In this document: positions 17,632 to 26,212 of the stretch, piece after piece | How positions within the stretch are numbered: the stretch's first letter is position 1 | How the letters are laid out: each line of letters begins with the position of its first letter | DNA from: Rhodospirillaceae bacterium | Lineage (GTDB): Bacteria > Pseudomonadota > Alphaproteobacteria > GCA-2731375 | DNA: 58,978 bases | Assembly (NCBI GenBank): GCA_018660265.1 | Contig: JABJKS010000024.1 | Coordinates: 1-58,978 of the forward strand | Direction of reading: 5' to 3' | Made by a program: the position numbers and the translations under genes | Notes under the pieces: generated by a model | Told to the model about the DNA's origin: nothing | Databases searched by the model: none | Seen by the model: the letters and a program-made list of their open reading frames with translations, nothing else

Positions 17632-18585
17632 TCATGGCATGCGCTCTATTGGAATAATGGCGCCCGGATATTGGATCACTTGAGCCGCCAATTGATGGCC
17701 GGCCGCAGCGGCGGCGGCGGTACTTGCCCCAGTCAGGCGCTGAAAAATATAGGCCGCGTTGAAGCTGTCGCCTGCGGCTGTGGTATCGCTGGCTTTTATA
17801 TCGGCAAGGGCCGGGATCAATTCGGCAGTCCCGCCTTGCTGGACAAAGCAACCGGCCGCGCCCATTTTCAGACAAACTTCGTCAGCACCCAGGTCCGTTA
17901 TGCGTTGGGCCGCGGCCTCCCCCCCCATCTCATTATGCAGGATATCAGCATGCAGGGCGCATTCATCGTCCAGGCCCGGCAGGGCGATATGGCAGCGGCG
18001 ATACATCTGGTCCATGGCGCGGCGGGCGGCGATTTCGTCAGGCCAGCCCCGGGGCCGGTAATTGCAATCAAAGGCGATGCGCGCGCCTTTGGCGACGGCA
18101 TGGTCCAGGGCACCAAACAACTTTGCCCGATCTGCCATGGGCAGAATGGACAGGGTGATGCCCGATAGATAAATCAAATCATACTCGGCCAAGGCAGCCG
18201 TGAGATGTTTGCCGTTTTCACCCTGCATCAGTTCACGGGCGGCGGATGCGCTGCGCCAGTAATGAAAACGCCTCTCCCCCTCGTCATCGGTACGGATCGT
18301 ATAAAGACCCGGCAGACGCCCCGGCAGGCGCGGGATCCGGTCAGTGCCGATGCCTTCTGCCTGCCAAAAGGCCAGCATCTCATCCGAATAAGGGTCATCG
18401 CCCAGGGCGGTCAGGTAATCCACTTTGATACCGTTATCCCGCCCCAGTCGGGCAAGATAGACCGCTGTATTCAAAGTATCGCCACCATACGCCAGTGTCA
18501 TGCCGCCACCACACCCGTCACTTGGCCGGGCGCTGATTTCAATCATACATTCGCCGATTGCGGCGATTTTCATCTCGTCTGTCAT
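17632..18585 (-). CDS. kdgK: 2-keto-3-deoxygluconate kinase
   Basis: A 317-residue PfkB-family sugar kinase that phosphorylates 2-keto-3-deoxygluconate to KDPG. The N-terminal GECMIEIS, the YGGDTLNTAVYLARLG substrate-binding segment (residues 33-48), and the C-terminal ASDTTAAGDSFNAAYI with the catalytic Asp are all present; GDTLNTAVYL is characteristic of bacterial KdgK. It is divergent from eda, 68 bases away, and the pair makes KDG to pyruvate plus glyceraldehyde-3-phosphate. The kinase assignment is firm; KDG as substrate is supported by the neighbour. Confidence 0.88.
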   Translation of the reverse strand: MTDEMKIAAIGECMIEISARPSDGCGGGMTLAYGGDTLNTAVYLARLGRDNGIKVDYLTALGDDPYSDEMLAFWQAEGIGTDRIPRLPGRLPGLYTIRTDDEGERRFHYWRSASAARELMQGENGKHLTAALAEYDLIYLSGITLSILPMADRAKLFGALDHAVAKGARIAFDCNYRPRGWPDEIAARRAMDQMYRRCHIALPGLDDECALHADILHNEMGGEAAAQRITDLGADEVCLKMGAAGCFVQQGGTAELIPALADIKASDTTAAGDSFNAAYIFQRLTGASTAAAAAAGHQLAAQVIQYPGAIIPIERMP

Positions 18586-18653
18586 ATGGCCGCACTATAG
18601 TATCGGGCTCTATGGCAAGCAATGCGGCGAATTGGGAAGCGAAGTGAAAATAC

Positions 18654-19280
18654 ATGGCTGAATTGACGATTTCGCAGGTGATGGATCTGGCCACGGTCAT
18701 TCCGGTTTTAACGGTCAATCGGATTGAGGACGCAATACCCCTGGCAAAGGCTCTGGTGGCTGGTGGCTTGCCGGCGTTGGAGATCACCCTGCGCACGGAT
18801 GTCGCCCTGGCTGCCATTAAGGCCATTGCAGATGCCGTGCCGGGCGCGGTCCCTGGCGTAGGTACCGTTACCACCGTGGAGGATTTGGCCCAGGCCCGCG
18901 CCGCCGGGGCCCGCTTTGCCGTGTCCCCCGGATTGGCAACGGACCTGATCACAGAGGCAGGCGACCTGGCCTTCCTGCCCGGTGTTGCGACGGCCAGTGA
19001 GGCCATGGCGGCACAGCGGGCAGGTTTGCGGTATTTGAAATTTTTCCCGGCGGAGGCCATGGGCGGGCGGCCAACTTTACAAGCCCTTGCCGGACCTTTT
19101 CCCCGACTTGTCTTTTGTCCTACGGGTGGCATTGGCCGGGACCATGCGGCTGATTACCTGGCCCTGAATAATGTTCGTTGCGTCGGCGGTAGTTGGGTCG
19201 CGCCGGGAGCGGCGGTTGCCGCCGGGCACTGGGACAAAATCACCGGCCTTGCCAGAGAGGCCGCTGCGTTAAGGAAATGA
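18654..19280 (+). CDS. eda: KDPG/KHG aldolase
   Basis: A 208-residue class I aldolase splitting 2-keto-3-deoxy-6-phosphogluconate into pyruvate and glyceraldehyde-3-phosphate. VIPVLTVN with the proton-shuttling ALEITLRTD (Glu, Arg) lies in the N-terminal half, GVGTVTTVED follows, and the Schiff-base lysine is in RYLKFFPAEA near residue 125; the phosphate site is in FCPTGGI and VGGSWVAP. It is divergent from kdgK. No Entner-Doudoroff dehydratase is in the window. Confidence 0.93.
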   Translation: MAELTISQVMDLATVIPVLTVNRIEDAIPLAKALVAGGLPALEITLRTDVALAAIKAIADAVPGAVPGVGTVTTVEDLAQARAAGARFAVSPGLATDLITEAGDLAFLPGVATASEAMAAQRAGLRYLKFFPAEAMGGRPTLQALAGPFPRLVFCPTGGIGRDHAADYLALNNVRCVGGSWVAPGAAVAAGHWDKITGLAREAAALRK

Positions 19281-19403
19281 GCGGTTATTAGCCTATTGCC
19301 TCATGGTAGCAAATGAAACATTGCCTGTTTCCATCCGTGCGTGTTGTTGTCACAATGACGTACGAATGAAACAAAGTTCTGCAACGCCCACGGGGAGGCT
19401 CGC

Positions 19404-20249
19404 ATGCGTACTATTCTGGTTCCATTCTGCGACGATGATCGGGCGGAGGCCGCTTTAAGAACGGCCCTGCTGATCGCAAAACGATATGACGGCCATGTGG
19501 AAGGACCACACGCCTGGCGTACACCACAAATTATTGCCGGGGAGGGTGTGGTCTTTCCTTCCGAATCTCTGGCTCGGTTGACGGATGAATCGAAGCAGTT
19601 TGCCGCATCGGCGCATCAACGTTTCGACGGTGTCGTTAAAGGCGACAATGTGCCTTACCGCGATATCGGCACGGCGGCGGATGGTGTCAGTTGCTCCTGG
19701 CGCGAAGGCGAAGGCGTGGAGAGTGAAATTGTCGGCGACTATGGCCGGCTTTTTAATCTCCTCGTCATGGGACGCAACGAATTGGGCACCTCGGTCGATT
19801 GGAAGGCTACATTGGAAGCGGCCTTATTCGAAAGTGGCCGTCCCGTTATTCTGGCCCCCGATAAAGTGCCGGACGCTATTGGCCGTCATGTGGTCATCGC
19901 CTGGAATGGTGCCACGGAAACCGCACGCACCATTGCCGTAGCCATGGATTATTTGCGGGATGCGGAAAAAGTCACGGTGATGACGATAGAGGGCGGCTTT
20001 GTCCCCGGACCATCGGCGGAGGATGTGGCGAAACATCTGACGCGCGCCGGCATTGACGCCTCTACCATGACGGCGGCACCGGGACGGCGCAGTATCGGTG
20101 AGGCCATGGTGGATGAAGCAGCCCAGGCGGGCGGTGATTTGTTGTTGAAGGGCGCTTTCACCAACAGCCGTTTGCGGCAAATGATCTTTGGCGGCGCGAC
20201 CCGTGATATCATTGCGTCTTCCAGGCTGCCGGTACTGATGGCCCGTTAA
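19404..20249 (+). CDS. Tandem-domain universal stress protein
   Basis: A 281-residue protein with two UspA folds. The first begins MRTILVPFCDD; the second begins VVIAWNGATETART near residue 157 and ends with the ATP-site signature LLLKGAFTNSRLRQMIFGGA, typical of full-length UspE-like proteins. The first domain lacks an obvious GxGxxG-type nucleotide motif. It sits in the same direction as the agmatinase, 11 bases apart. GGGGAGG precedes the start. Three ATGAAACA-type repeats lie in its upstream region. Confidence 0.85.
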   Translation: MRTILVPFCDDDRAEAALRTALLIAKRYDGHVEGPHAWRTPQIIAGEGVVFPSESLARLTDESKQFAASAHQRFDGVVKGDNVPYRDIGTAADGVSCSWREGEGVESEIVGDYGRLFNLLVMGRNELGTSVDWKATLEAALFESGRPVILAPDKVPDAIGRHVVIAWNGATETARTIAVAMDYLRDAEKVTVMTIEGGFVPGPSAEDVAKHLTRAGIDASTMTAAPGRRSIGEAMVDEAAQAGGDLLLKGAFTNSRLRQMIFGGATRDIIASSRLPVLMAR

Positions 20250-20260
20250 GGTTCGTGGCT

Positions 20261-21226
20261 ATGAGTAAGGACGCTCCCGCTGATGATCCAATGCTGCGGC
20301 CCCGCTACACGGGGTTGGCCAGCTTCATGCGTGCGCCTTATCGAGATCATGATTGGAGTGGTGTCGAGATCGGCATGATCGGCGTGCCCTATGATGGCGG
20401 GGTAACCAATCGTCCCGGTGCCCGCCATGGGCCACGGGAAATTCGCAATCAATCCAGCTTGATCCGGCGCATCAATCAGGCCACGGGCGTGTGTCCCTAT
20501 GATCTGTGCCAGGTGGCGGACCTCGGTGATGCCTGGATTGAAAAGCCGTACGAGCTGGAAGGTGCCTTGGACGAGATCGCGGCTTTTTTCGGGGACGTCC
20601 ATGATCGCGGCATAACGCCCTTATCGGCAGGCGGTGATCATTCGGTGACGTTGCCCATCCTGCGCGCCGTCGCCCGTGACCGCCCCCTTGGTCTGGTTCA
20701 TTTTGATGCCCATTGCGATACGGGCGATGACTATCTCGGCTCCAAATTTCATCACGGCGCACCCTTCCGTCGGGCGGTGGAGGAGGGTCTGTTAGACCCC
20801 AAGCGTTGTATCCAGATCGGCATTCGCGGTTCCCTGAACGATATGGATTTGTGGTCCTTCAGCCACGATCAAGGCATGCGGGTGATTTATATTGAGGAAT
20901 TCTACGAACTGGGCGTCAAAGGCGTCATAGCGGAGGCGCAACGGGTGGTCGGCACCGGCCCGGCCTATCTCAGTTTTGATGTCGATGGCCTGGACCCGGT
21001 CTATGCCCCTGGCACGGGCACGCCGGAGGTCGGGGGCTTTTCAACCCTGGAAGCACAATTGATGCTGCGTGGCCTCGCCGGCCTGAATTTTGTGGGGGGC
21101 GATGTGGTCGAAGTCTCTCCACCGTTTGATCCCAGCGGCAACACGGCTTTGGTCGGGGCGACCATGATGTTCGAAATCCTTTGCCTGTTGGCCCAATCCC
21201 GTGTGGCCCGGGTGGCGCGTGTGTGA
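20261..21226 (+). CDS. speB: Agmatinase-like ureohydrolase
   Basis: A 321-residue arginase/agmatinase family enzyme hydrolysing a guanidino compound to an amine and urea. Mn ligands are in AGGDHSVTLP, VHFDAHCDTG and SFDVDGLDPVYAPGTGTPE; the MIGVPYDGGVTNRPGARHGP segment is the agmatinase-type N-terminal motif. Guanidinobutyrase and guanidinopropionase share these features, so agmatine is the likely but not proven substrate. The ATG at 20261 is chosen because AAGG lies 9 bases ahead; GTG 20255 is an alternative. Probably cotranscribed with the USP gene. Confidence 0.87.
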   Translation: MSKDAPADDPMLRPRYTGLASFMRAPYRDHDWSGVEIGMIGVPYDGGVTNRPGARHGPREIRNQSSLIRRINQATGVCPYDLCQVADLGDAWIEKPYELEGALDEIAAFFGDVHDRGITPLSAGGDHSVTLPILRAVARDRPLGLVHFDAHCDTGDDYLGSKFHHGAPFRRAVEEGLLDPKRCIQIGIRGSLNDMDLWSFSHDQGMRVIYIEEFYELGVKGVIAEAQRVVGTGPAYLSFDVDGLDPVYAPGTGTPEVGGFSTLEAQLMLRGLAGLNFVGGDVVEVSPPFDPSGNTALVGATMMFEILCLLAQSRVARVARV

Positions 21227-21229
21227 TCC

Positions 21230-22543
21230 CTATTGCTGCGGGGTCATTCGCTGTGCGGCGATGGTCGCCATCAGGGCAAGCAGAGCGAAGACGGCCGCGC
21301 CGTAAAATACATAGGCAGGTTGGTTTTTGTCCAAGAACCAGCCGAAAAGAATTGGCGCGATACTCACGCCTATGGAATATCCCACAAATACAAAGCCGAT
21401 AACTTTGCCGAATTGGCCCGGTGGCGTCAGGGCGCGCAGCATTAGATCGCGGGCGGGCAGAACCGCGCCCAGTCCGACACCGCTGAGCGCCATAAGGGTG
21501 ATGAGGACAAAGCTTGAACCCGGCACGACAACGGCCAGCGCCGTTGCAATGGCGACCAACAACAACGCTGCGGTGGCCGTTATCAAATGTCTGGGAAAGC
21601 GATCCGTAATGATCCCGGCAAACAATATGCCCGCGACGACCCCGAACAGATGGGCCGATAGTGCGGTGTTCGCCTGCTCGAGGCTTATGCCATGAAGTCC
21701 GACCAGGCCGGTCACGGTGAAGGCGATGAGGCCACCGCTCGACATGCCGTAAAGGATGAAGAACAGCAGGAACAACAGAACTGCCGGGCTGAGCAACAGG
21801 CGTATGCCGCTCTGCTGTGGCGAAGGACCGTCGGGGGCTGCATTGTCTGCCCCAGAAGATGCCCCAGAAGATGCCGCAGCAGATGCGCCCGCAGATGCGC
21901 CGGTAGATGCATTTGAGGGATGCGCATCGTTCAGTAAATCGCGCCGCCAGGTCATCGCGGCCAGGGCAAACAGTCCCCCGATCCCGGCGACGATCAGGGC
22001 CGTGCGCCAGCTTGTCCATTGCGCCAGGACAAGGATGGATACAGGCGCGCAGGCACCGCCCAAAAACCCTGAAAAGGTATGCAGGGAAAACGCCCGGCCC
22101 AATTTCTTTTCCCGAATGGAATTGTTTATGATCGCGTAATCGGCGGGATGAAAGACGCTGTTCCCCATGCCCGCAAGAACAGCCAGGGCAAGCAGAACCC
22201 AATAGGCATTCACCAGACCCATCAGTATTACCGCACAGGCATTGAGGCCAAGGCCCACCAACAAGACGTTTCGTGGCCCAACCCGGTCGACCAGAAAACC
22301 GACCGGGCTTTGCATGACGCCACCAAGCAGACCGTACGCCGTCATGGCCAAGCCCAGTTCCAAATAGCTGACGCCGAATTCAGCCTTTAGAAACGGGAAC
22401 AGGGGGGGGAGCACCAGGGCGAAATAGTGGCTGAAAAAATGGCCGATACTGATGACGCCCAATGTCCAACGTTCACGGGCGGTTACCGCGACGTCGTTGC
22501 CATCGTATCCCGGGGGCAAGGTGCCGTTCAGGGTATGGGCCAT
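21230..22543 (-). CDS. MFS transporter, second of a tandem pair
   Basis: A 437-residue, 12-segment carrier. The N-terminal ISIGHFFSHYFALVLPPLFP and the SVFHPADYAIINNSI segment recall the fosmidomycin-resistance (Fsr)-like MFS group. A 35-residue cytoplasmic loop in mid-protein is an Ala/Ser/Gly run (GASAGASAAASSGASSGAD), encoded by a degenerate repeat near 21850-21910. Its ATG overlaps the stop of the upstream MFS gene (TGATG), so the pair is translationally coupled. Efflux or organic-acid transport is a guess. Confidence 0.86.
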   Translation of the reverse strand: MAHTLNGTLPPGYDGNDVAVTARERWTLGVISIGHFFSHYFALVLPPLFPFLKAEFGVSYLELGLAMTAYGLLGGVMQSPVGFLVDRVGPRNVLLVGLGLNACAVILMGLVNAYWVLLALAVLAGMGNSVFHPADYAIINNSIREKKLGRAFSLHTFSGFLGGACAPVSILVLAQWTSWRTALIVAGIGGLFALAAMTWRRDLLNDAHPSNASTGASAGASAAASSGASSGADNAAPDGPSPQQSGIRLLLSPAVLLFLLFFILYGMSSGGLIAFTVTGLVGLHGISLEQANTALSAHLFGVVAGILFAGIITDRFPRHLITATAALLLVAIATALAVVVPGSSFVLITLMALSGVGLGAVLPARDLMLRALTPPGQFGKVIGFVFVGYSIGVSIAPILFGWFLDKNQPAYVFYGAAVFALLALMATIAAQRMTPQQ

Positions 22544-23787
22544 CAGACAGGTCCGGTTTGCGGATCGTTTTGCAGGCGTGATACAGGCGCCGGGCTGCCC
22601 TTACCCGGTAGCATAAGCGCACCAAACAATGCCACCAGCGCGGCCGCACTGAGCAGCATATAAAGCAGGTCGAAATTTCCTTTTGCGTCAAACAACAGGC
22701 CCGCAAGTTCAACCGTCAAGCCGCCGATGCCCAGTGCAAGGACGAACTTCGCGCCATAGGCGATGCCCCGCCATTCAAGCGGTGTGTAGCGCGCCACCAG
22801 CATATTTTCCGCCGCCGTGAAGCCTGTATTGACCAATAAGACGACCGCCATCAGCGCGATCAAGCCGGTGCCGAACATGGATGTGACGAAGTACAACGGT
22901 ATAATTTGCAGCAGCCAAAACAGAATATAGATGCTTTTGGGGGAATATCGATCTGCCAGCCAGCCGCCGGCGATGCTGCTGATTGAGGCGAACCCGATGA
23001 CGCCGCCAACATAAAGGCCGATTTCCGTATAATTCACTGCAAGATCAATACCAAGCCCCCCCTCGAACAATTTCGGCATGGTATTCGTCAGCGCGGCGTA
23101 GATGAAGCCGCTGCAGGTCATGGTCAGGGACAGAACAATAAAGGCCCGCTTCATTGCGCCAGCACCCGCCGGCCTTTGCGTAGTATGGTCTTGTTTTACA
23201 TCACAAACCGACCCGCGCCGCCAGGCAACCAACAGCATTGCACCGACGGCAATGGAGATAACAGCCGGCACGATAAAGGCCGCCCGCCAGGAGAGATGAT
23301 CGATCATCAGCCCTACAAACGGCGCCGCAATGGCGCTGCCAAGGCCGCCAAATAAGCCGTTGATGCCAAGTGACATGCCTTGTTTGCGGGCGCTGGCAAC
23401 CAGCCATGCGATGCCCACAGGGTGATATATGGCGGCAAAAAGGCCAAGCAATGACAGGCCTATGAATAGCTGGGTGGTCGAATTTGCCGTGCCCACAATT
23501 AGTAACGCGCCGCCAATGCCGGCAAATAACACCACCATCATGCCGACCTGACTCCACCGATCACCAAGCCATCCGGCCGGCAAAGCGGCCACCCCATAGA
23601 GGACAAGGCCAACGCTGGCCAGGCCCAGCATCTCGCCATAAGGCAGACCAAACACTTGCGGCAAATGCAGCACTGCCGTCGCATAAAGAATAGTGACGAT
23701 ATGGGTGAGGGTATGGCCGACGTTGGTGTAGATGCCCGCAAGCCGGTTTGACGATGTGCTTTCCAATAGGGTCTCCGCTAGTTTCAT
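22543..23787 (-). CDS. MFS transporter, first of a tandem pair
   Basis: A 414-residue, 12-segment carrier related in pattern to its partner: NVGHTLTHIVTILYATAVLH at the N-terminus and AAIYHPVGIAWLVA in segment 4 match the partner's GHFFSHYF and VFHPADYA, so the two are probably ancient paralogues. The start at 23787 has AAAGAGACC upstream. A 26-bp near-palindrome sits 73 bases upstream of this start and may be the operator for both genes. Confidence 0.85.
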   Translation of the reverse strand: MKLAETLLESTSSNRLAGIYTNVGHTLTHIVTILYATAVLHLPQVFGLPYGEMLGLASVGLVLYGVAALPAGWLGDRWSQVGMMVVLFAGIGGALLIVGTANSTTQLFIGLSLLGLFAAIYHPVGIAWLVASARKQGMSLGINGLFGGLGSAIAAPFVGLMIDHLSWRAAFIVPAVISIAVGAMLLVAWRRGSVCDVKQDHTTQRPAGAGAMKRAFIVLSLTMTCSGFIYAALTNTMPKLFEGGLGIDLAVNYTEIGLYVGGVIGFASISSIAGGWLADRYSPKSIYILFWLLQIIPLYFVTSMFGTGLIALMAVVLLVNTGFTAAENMLVARYTPLEWRGIAYGAKFVLALGIGGLTVELAGLLFDAKGNFDLLYMLLSAAALVALFGALMLPGKGSPAPVSRLQNDPQTGPV

Positions 23788-23859
23788 GGCGGTCTCTTTA
23801 ATAAACGAAATCGGGATGAGGGCCAAACCAAGGGCCAGCTGTTTGGGAGAGTCGCATCA

Positions 23860-23885
23860 TATTGGTTCTAACAACAGATCCAATA
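23860..23885. promoter_or_regulatory. Near-perfect palindrome, candidate operator
   Basis: TATTGGTTC at 23860-23868 and GATCCAATA at 23877-23885 are inverted copies matching at 8 of 9 positions, separated by 8 bases. It lies 73 bases upstream of the tandem MFS genes. The size and symmetry fit a dimeric repressor site; no regulator gene is adjacent. The 280-base gap from 23788 to 24067 contains nothing else I can support. Confidence 0.5.
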
Positions 23886-24067
23886 GCGCAAAAAATAAGG
23901 GGCCAATAATTTTGCGTGTTGAATGAGGCGTCAGGCAACCCAACGTGCAGTGTGAGCGATCGTCTGGTTGTGGACGAGGTGGCGCAATACTTCGATGTCG
24001 TGGCTATGCAGGCTGACGCGGGCGCGCCCGTCCCGCCTATGCCGCCGCCTCTGATTAGGCGGGTCGA

Positions 24068-24442
24068 TTACGCTGCGGGATCTTCATCCGGGAAACGGTC
24101 CACCAATCGATTTGGGGAGGCATGCACGCCATAGGTTTTCAATTGCGCTGTGCCAGTGACCCGAAAGCCGTGTTTGACATTCGCGGGCAGCACCAGGGTG
24201 ACCCCGGGACCGATGGCAGCAAAGCCGTCCTGCCCCTCGATCCAGGCTTCCCCCGTGCCCTCGACCACCGTCACCACTTCCATATAGGGATGTGAATGGG
24301 TGCCCGTGGAATAGCCCGGCTCCGAGACCTGCAGGCCAAGGCGGACGGGTGTGGAGCCTGCCTCATCGCCGACCAGAGTTTGATAGGTCGCCCCACCGGG
24401 GAAGGGCTGTTTTGCGACATCGTTGACATCAATAATCGGCAT
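24068..24442 (-). CDS. Cupin-domain protein
   Basis: A 124-residue single-domain cupin. Metal-binding motif 1 appears as GTHSHPYMEVVTVVEG near residue 46 (two His and a Glu) and motif 2 as PANVKHGFRV near 91. It lies 9 bases downstream of the haloalkane dehalogenase gene on the same strand and is probably cotranscribed. Such proteins can be small dioxygenases, isomerases or sensors; no specific role can be assigned. Confidence 0.82.
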   Translation of the reverse strand: MPIIDVNDVAKQPFPGGATYQTLVGDEAGSTPVRLGLQVSEPGYSTGTHSHPYMEVVTVVEGTGEAWIEGQDGFAAIGPGVTLVLPANVKHGFRVTGTAQLKTYGVHASPNRLVDRFPDEDPAA

Positions 24443-24451
24443 AACTATCTC

Positions 24452-25336
24452 CTATCCGCGAATGCCTTTGACAAATTCCGCGACGGCCTGGCCGATTTCG
24501 TCGGGGCTGTCTTCCTGGACGAAATGGATGCCCTTGATGGTTACTTCCTGTTGGTTCGGCCAGGTGCGGCAGAATTCCCGCTGCTGGCCGATCAGGATCG
24601 AGCCCGGATCGGCGTTGAGGAACAGCTTCGGCACATCGCACTGGGACAGCCAGGCACCATAGTCGTCAACGATCTTGCAAACCTCCGGCGGTTCGCCCTC
24701 TATCGGGATCTGCCGGGGCCAGGTCAGGGTGGGGCGACGGTCTTCGCCAGGTTGCAAATAGGGTTTGCGGTAGTGGTCCATTTCCGCTTCGCTCATATCG
24801 CGGATCACTGCGCCGGGCAGAACCCGTTCGACGAAGATGTTTTTGTCCAGCACCATGCTGTCACCGTTTTCCGAGCGAAAGCCCTGGAAAACGTTGCGGC
24901 CAAGATCGGGAAAATCGCTCCAATTCAGGGGCTTAACAACCGCCTCCATATAGGCGATGCCCTGAACCTTGTCCCGGTTTTGATTGGCCCAGTCAAAGCC
25001 CAGGGCCGAGCCCCAGTCATGGATGACGAAGATCGCGTTTTTCTCAACGCCGATCTGATCCCATAGGGCATAGAGGTATTCGCGCTGTTCCAAATAGGTG
25101 TAGCGGTCGGGCCCGGAATTATCCAGTTTCTCAGAATCCCCCATGCCGATCAAATCACAGGCGATCAGGCGGCCCAGACCTTCGCAATGGGGCATGATAT
25201 TGCGCCACAAATAGGATGAGGTTGGGTTGCCGTGCTGAAAAATGATCGGGTCGCCCTCGCCCTCATCCACATAGGCCATGCGCTTGCCGTTGACGGTGGC
25301 GAATTTGCGTTCGTATCGGGGATCGTCGGATATCAT
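24452..25336 (-). CDS. dhaA: Haloalkane dehalogenase, LinB/DhaA type (HLD-II)
   Basis: A 294-residue alpha/beta hydrolase that cleaves carbon-halogen bonds. The active site can be read fully: nucleophile Asp107 and halide-binding Trp108 in [11 protein letters not shown], Asn37 in [10 protein letters not shown], catalytic acid Glu131 in AYMEAVV, and His271 in [14 protein letters not shown]. Each is one residue before the LinB numbering (108, 109, 38, 132, 272), and long segments such as [12 protein letters not shown] and CRTWPNQ match LinB as I recall it. The start at 25336 follows AGGAGCC. It lies 10 bases after an isomerase-like crotonase gene, suggesting cotranscription. Natural substrate unknown. 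Confidence 0.93.
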   Translation of the reverse strand: MISDDPRYERKFATVNGKRMAYVDEGEGDPIIFQHGNPTSSYLWRNIMPHCEGLGRLIACDLIGMGDSEKLDNSGPDRYTYLEQREYLYALWDQIGVEKNAIFVIHDWGSALGFDWANQNRDKVQGIAYMEAVVKPLNWSDFPDLGRNVFQGFRSENGDSMVLDKNIFVERVLPGAVIRDMSEAEMDHYRKPYLQPGEDRRPTLTWPRQIPIEGEPPEVCKIVDDYGAWLSQCDVPKLFLNADPGSILIGQQREFCRTWPNQQEVTIKGIHFVQEDSPDEIGQAVAEFVKGIRG

Positions 25337-25346
25337 GCTATGGCTC

Positions 25347-26141
25347 CTATTCGCCAATAAAGTCGGGCTTTTGCTTATTGACGAAAGCGACCACGCCGTT
25401 CCGGCCATCCGCTGTTCTGCCCATGGCTGCAATAGATCGGGTCTCCCGCTCCATCTGAGACTCAAGGCTGTCATTGGTGGACATCAAAAGTAGTTTCTTG
25501 ACCGATCCCAGGGCCAGAGTGGGACCGCTGGCCAGTTTATTGGCCAGCTTTTCAGTCTCCGCCGCCAATTGATCGGCAGGGACAATCTGGTTGATGAGGC
25601 CCCAATCCAACGCCTCCTCGGCATTCAGGACCCGGTTGGTCATGTACAGCTCCGTCGTGCGCCGGGTGCCGATGATGCGGGGCAGGAAATACGTGGAACT
25701 GCCATCCGGTGTCAGCCCGATCTTCGTGTAGGCGGAGGTGAAACTCGCTCCCTCAACCGCGATGGCGAGATCGGTACAGGCGACCATGGATAAACCCGCG
25801 CCGGCGGCGACGCCGTTGACGGCGGCTATGACAGGTGCCCGCATCCAGGCGAAGCGGGAGATCGCCATGTGCAGGTAGGTGGTCATTTCCTTCAACGTTG
25901 CGGGCAGCGTGTCTACGTCAGCGGCAAAGCCGGGCACGTCGCCGCCGGCGCAGAATGCCGCCTCACCACTGCCCGTCAGGACCACGCAGCGCACCGCGTC
26001 GTCTTCGCCCAGGCGAATGCTTAGATCGCAGAGTTCCTTGGCCATGGTCAGATCAAGGGCGTTGAAGGCTTTGGGCCGGTTCATGGTCAGCCAGGCGACA
26101 GCGCCGCGCATTTCGAAGTCGATTGTTTCGTAGCCCACCAT
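25347..26141 (-). CDS. PaaG-like enoyl-CoA isomerase (crotonase)
   Basis: A 264-residue crotonase that lacks both hydratase glutamates ([12 protein letters not shown] and FTSAYTKIG at the corresponding places) but has an Asp in [16 protein letters not shown], the position used by PaaG-type ring-opening or double-bond isomerases. [10 protein letters not shown] is the oxyanion loop. The start at 26141 follows GGGGAGAC. It is the first gene of a minus-strand set with the dehalogenase and cupin. Isomerase is inferred from residues; the substrate is unknown. Confidence 0.86.
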   Translation of the reverse strand: MVGYETIDFEMRGAVAWLTMNRPKAFNALDLTMAKELCDLSIRLGEDDAVRCVVLTGSGEAAFCAGGDVPGFAADVDTLPATLKEMTTYLHMAISRFAWMRAPVIAAVNGVAAGAGLSMVACTDLAIAVEGASFTSAYTKIGLTPDGSSTYFLPRIIGTRRTTELYMTNRVLNAEEALDWGLINQIVPADQLAAETEKLANKLASGPTLALGSVKKLLLMSTNDSLESQMERETRSIAAMGRTADGRNGVVAFVNKQKPDFIGE

Positions 26142-26212
26142 AGTCTCCCCTAAATTAAACAGGCTGTTATGATGTTTATATTGCAGCGTGGTGAAGAGGG
26201 CAAACTGAAGAA

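Noticed and set aside
20970-22202. Open frame of 410 codons on the minus strand
   Set aside because: It overlaps the MFS gene 21230-22543 in another frame and reads as a Cys/Arg/Pro/His-rich sequence without motifs.
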